Positions 6,701-7,889 of a stretch of DNA of 7,889 nucleotides are shown here, in pieces. The stretch spans positions 1,673-9,561 of the forward strand of contig JAUNAE010000127.1 in the NCBI GenBank assembly GCA_030527765.1, in the 5' to 3' direction. This stretch comes from Eubacteriales bacterium (lineage in GTDB: Bacteria > Bacillota_A > Clostridia > Lachnospirales > Lachnospiraceae). Position 1 is the first letter of the stretch, and every line of letters starts with the position of its first letter. The notes beneath the pieces were generated by a model that saw only the letters and a list, made by a program, of their open reading frames with translations, did not search any database and had not been told where the DNA came from. Made by a program: the position numbers and the translations under genes.

Positions 6701-6732
6701 CATGACTATACATAACCATGCATGACTATACA
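6701..6732. repeat. Two 12-bp direct repeats with 20-bp period between oppB and oppC
   Basis: CATGACTATACA occurs exactly at 6701-6712 and 6721-6732, separated by 8 bp. The 20-bp period places both copies on nearly the same face of the helix. On the minus strand each copy contains TATAGT, and the first has TTGTAT 17 bp before the second TATAGT, a weak promoter-like pair. The 131-bp spacer is otherwise unexplained. Confidence 0.8.
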
Positions 6733-6766
6733 ATCCCCTCACCGTTACTCGGCAAGATTCTGATTG

Positions 6767-6779
6767 ACTCCTGTCCTCC
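6767..6779 (-). promoter_or_regulatory. Unused Shine-Dalgarno-like sequence after the oppB stop
   Basis: GGAGG (6779-6775) and AGGAGT (6772-6767) lie directly after the oppB stop codon, but no ATG or GTG follows at usable distance; the nearest candidate is a TTG about 12 nt on that opens only nine codons. It may be the remnant of an earlier oppC start or chance. Confidence 0.4.
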
Positions 6780-6781
6780 GA

Positions 6782-7699
6782 TTAGTCGTACTTGATTCGA
6801 GGGTCAATGAGGCAGTAGAACACATCCACAATGAACACCATCGCCAGAAGGAATGTCGCATAGAAAATCGTGACACCCATGATGGTTGTGTAGTCTCGCT
6901 GATTTACACTTGTAACAAAGTGAACGCCGAGACCCGGGATTGCAAAAATCTGCTCTACAACAAAGCTTCCGGTTAACAGGTTCGCGATGGTCGGTCCAAG
7001 CACTGTTATGACCGGAATCAGCGCATTACGCAGGGCATGTTTGAAGATGACTTTGAACTCGGAAAGTCCCTTCGCACGTGCTGTACGAATATAATCCTGT
7101 CCCATAACCTCCAGAAGACTGGAGCGCATCTGTCTTGCCAGATAACTGAGGGAATAGCCTCCCAGCGTAATCACCGGAAGAATGTAGCCTGTCCAGTTAT
7201 CCAGACCATAGGTCGGAAGCACATTCAACCGGAAGGAAAATACGTAAATCAAAATGGATGCAATAACAAAGGAGGGGATCGTGACTCCTATGGTCGCAAG
7301 GGCCATAACAAGCATATCCTGCCATTTTCCATTCTTAACCGCAGCCAGAATTCCCATTGGAATGGATGCCAGCACAACGAAGATGATGGTAATACCACCC
7401 AGCTTACCGGATACTGGAAAACCATTCGTAATGAATTCGGAAACTTCCTTTCCTGTGTATTTGTAGGAAGGACCAAAATCTCCGTGCATAATTCCCGTCA
7501 AATAATCCAGAAACTGCTTTGGCAGCGGATCGTTCAGATGGTACTTCTCATTCAGAGCTTCCTCTACTTCAGCGGAAACTTTTCGATCGTTGGTAAATGG
7601 ACCGCCGGGGATGGAATGTTCAATCACAAAGGTTAACAAAATAACCATGAACAATGCCACCAGCATCATTACCAGCCTTTTCGTAAAATATCGAAACAT
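6782..7699 (-). CDS. oppB: Oligopeptide ABC transporter permease OppB
   Basis: This 305-residue inner-membrane permease (DppB/OppB type) forms the peptide channel with OppC. The N-terminus MFRYFTKRLVMMLVALFMVILLTF has the short basic start and first helix typical of the family, followed by an extracytoplasmic segment with the characteristic YHLNDPLPKQFLDYL (53-67) and GDFGPSY (73-79). The BPD_transp_1 domain begins near 98, with helices near 102-121, 128-156, 171-188, 228-246 and 273-294. The EAA loop contacting the ATPases is DYIRTARAKGLSEFKVIFKH (202-221) continuing to ALRNALIPV. The length is normal (about 305-310). It is the first gene after a strong promoter. GAGAGAG lies directly upstream of the ATG, and a better AGGA sits just before a start-stop ATGTGA (7706-7711). 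Confidence 0.96.
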   Translation of the reverse strand: MFRYFTKRLVMMLVALFMVILLTFVIEHSIPGGPFTNDRKVSAEVEEALNEKYHLNDPLPKQFLDYLTGIMHGDFGPSYKYTGKEVSEFITNGFPVSGKLGGITIIFVVLASIPMGILAAVKNGKWQDMLVMALATIGVTIPSFVIASILIYVFSFRLNVLPTYGLDNWTGYILPVITLGGYSLSYLARQMRSSLLEVMGQDYIRTARAKGLSEFKVIFKHALRNALIPVITVLGPTIANLLTGSFVVEQIFAIPGLGVHFVTSVNQRDYTTIMGVTIFYATFLLAMVFIVDVFYCLIDPRIKYD

Positions 7700-7760
7700 A
7701 CTCTCTCACATCTCTTTCCTGCCCGGTGAAGCTTAAGGGCAATTTTATCCTTGTCATACT
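7700..7760 (-). promoter_or_regulatory. 5' leader of the opp operon
   Basis: The predicted leader is about 60 nt, from a start site near 7759 to the oppB ATG. Near its end AGGAAAGAG (7720-7712) is followed by an ATG-TGA start-stop pair (7711-7706) and then GAGAGAGT before the oppB ATG. A 5-bp hairpin (TGCCC/GGGCA) could cover part of the AGGA. No riboswitch or T-box sequence was recognised. Confidence 0.5.
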
Positions 7761-7765
7761 GCAGA

Positions 7766-7794
7766 ATTTTATCACTTCACCACTTTACTGTCAA
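7766..7794 (-). promoter_or_regulatory. Sigma-A promoter of the opp operon
   Basis: On the minus strand TTGACA (7794-7789) is followed after exactly 17 bp by TAAAAT (7771-7766), and TG one base before the -10 makes it an extended -10 promoter. The match is 6/6 and 5/6 to the housekeeping consensus, so the intrinsic strength should be high. The DNA further upstream (7800-7845) is AT-rich. Transcription should start near 7759 and read oppB through the cyclophilin gene. Confidence 0.85.
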
Positions 7795-7845
7795 CAAAAC
7801 AAACCTGAAAAAGTACAGTTTATAATTGTTCAATTTTTTGTTTTG

Positions 7846-7874
7846 GGCATGCTGTTTGGCGCTTTTCGCATGCC
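7846..7874. repeat. Inverted repeat GGCATGC/GCATGCC upstream of the opp promoter
   Basis: Perfect 7-bp arms at 7846-7852 and 7868-7874 are separated by 15 bp. Neither strand has a T run after it, so it is not a typical terminator. It lies about 50 bp upstream of the -35 box, where an activator or repressor might bind. It might also belong to the end of the neighbouring gene outside the window. Confidence 0.4.
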
Positions 7875-7889
7875 TGAAGTACTCTTATC

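Noticed and set aside
6651..6719. Longer oppC start at 6719 adding 23 residues (MVMYSHVLYS...)
   Set aside because: The extension lies within the direct repeats, has no close ribosome site and does not look like an OppC N-terminus; the ATG at 6650 has CGGAG 5 nt upstream.
7037..7636. Plus-strand 199-codon open frame opposite oppB
   Set aside because: It is antisense to a well-supported permease and shows no family similarity that I can recognise.
7562..7757. Possible upstream ORF starting at ATG 7757 (45 codons plus stop) that overlaps oppB out of frame
   Set aside because: The ATG would lie about 2 nt from the predicted transcription start with no room for a ribosome site, and the sequence has no features beyond the oppB overlap.
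1..7889. Mobile elements, CRISPR, tRNA or rRNA genes
   Set aside because: No transposase-like protein, terminal inverted repeats, regularly spaced repeats or RNA-gene folds were seen on either strand.

Overview
The window is dominated by one long minus-strand transcription unit for an oligopeptide-type ABC importer. In transcription order it reads oppB (permease), oppC (permease), oppD (ATPase), oppF (ATPase), oppA (extracellular peptide-binding protein), then a small cytoplasmic cyclophilin-type prolyl isomerase. Moderate GC content, strong AGGAGG-type ribosome sites, a consensus sigma-A promoter and the protein sequences all suggest a Firmicute, most likely a gut Clostridia/Lachnospiraceae member. 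No marker in the window fixes the taxon more precisely.

Layout from high to low coordinate, which is the direction of transcription. Positions 7700-7889 are an upstream regulatory region with a near-perfect promoter (TTGACA, 17 bp, TGaTAAAAT) and short inverted repeats. oppB (7699-6782) is followed by a 131-bp spacer holding two 12-bp direct repeats 20 bp apart. oppC (6650-5499), oppD (5482-4454) and oppF (4404-3445) are closely packed. A structured 204-bp spacer precedes oppA (3240-1546). The cyclophilin gene (1546-1055) overlaps the oppA stop codon by one base, and a 20-bp-stem intrinsic terminator (999-1049) begins 5 nt after its stop. An AT-rich 304-bp spacer then separates the unit from an aldo/keto reductase gene (694-1, same strand) that runs off the window edge.

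How the parts work together: OppA would capture peptides outside the membrane, OppB/OppC form the channel, and OppD/OppF hydrolyse ATP in the cytoplasm. Both ATPases keep every ATP-binding motif and the four C-terminal cysteines known from Opp/Dpp ATPases. The cyclophilin appears translationally coupled to OppA but has no signal peptide, so it should act inside the cell.

I found no mobile element, CRISPR array, RNA gene or clearly new multi-gene system. The unusual points lie within a recognisable importer operon: the binding-protein gene is near the end and tied to a cyclophilin, OppA lacks a lipobox and has an acidic repeat-bearing linker, OppC carries an extra extracytoplasmic segment, and two intergenic spacers have unexplained structure.
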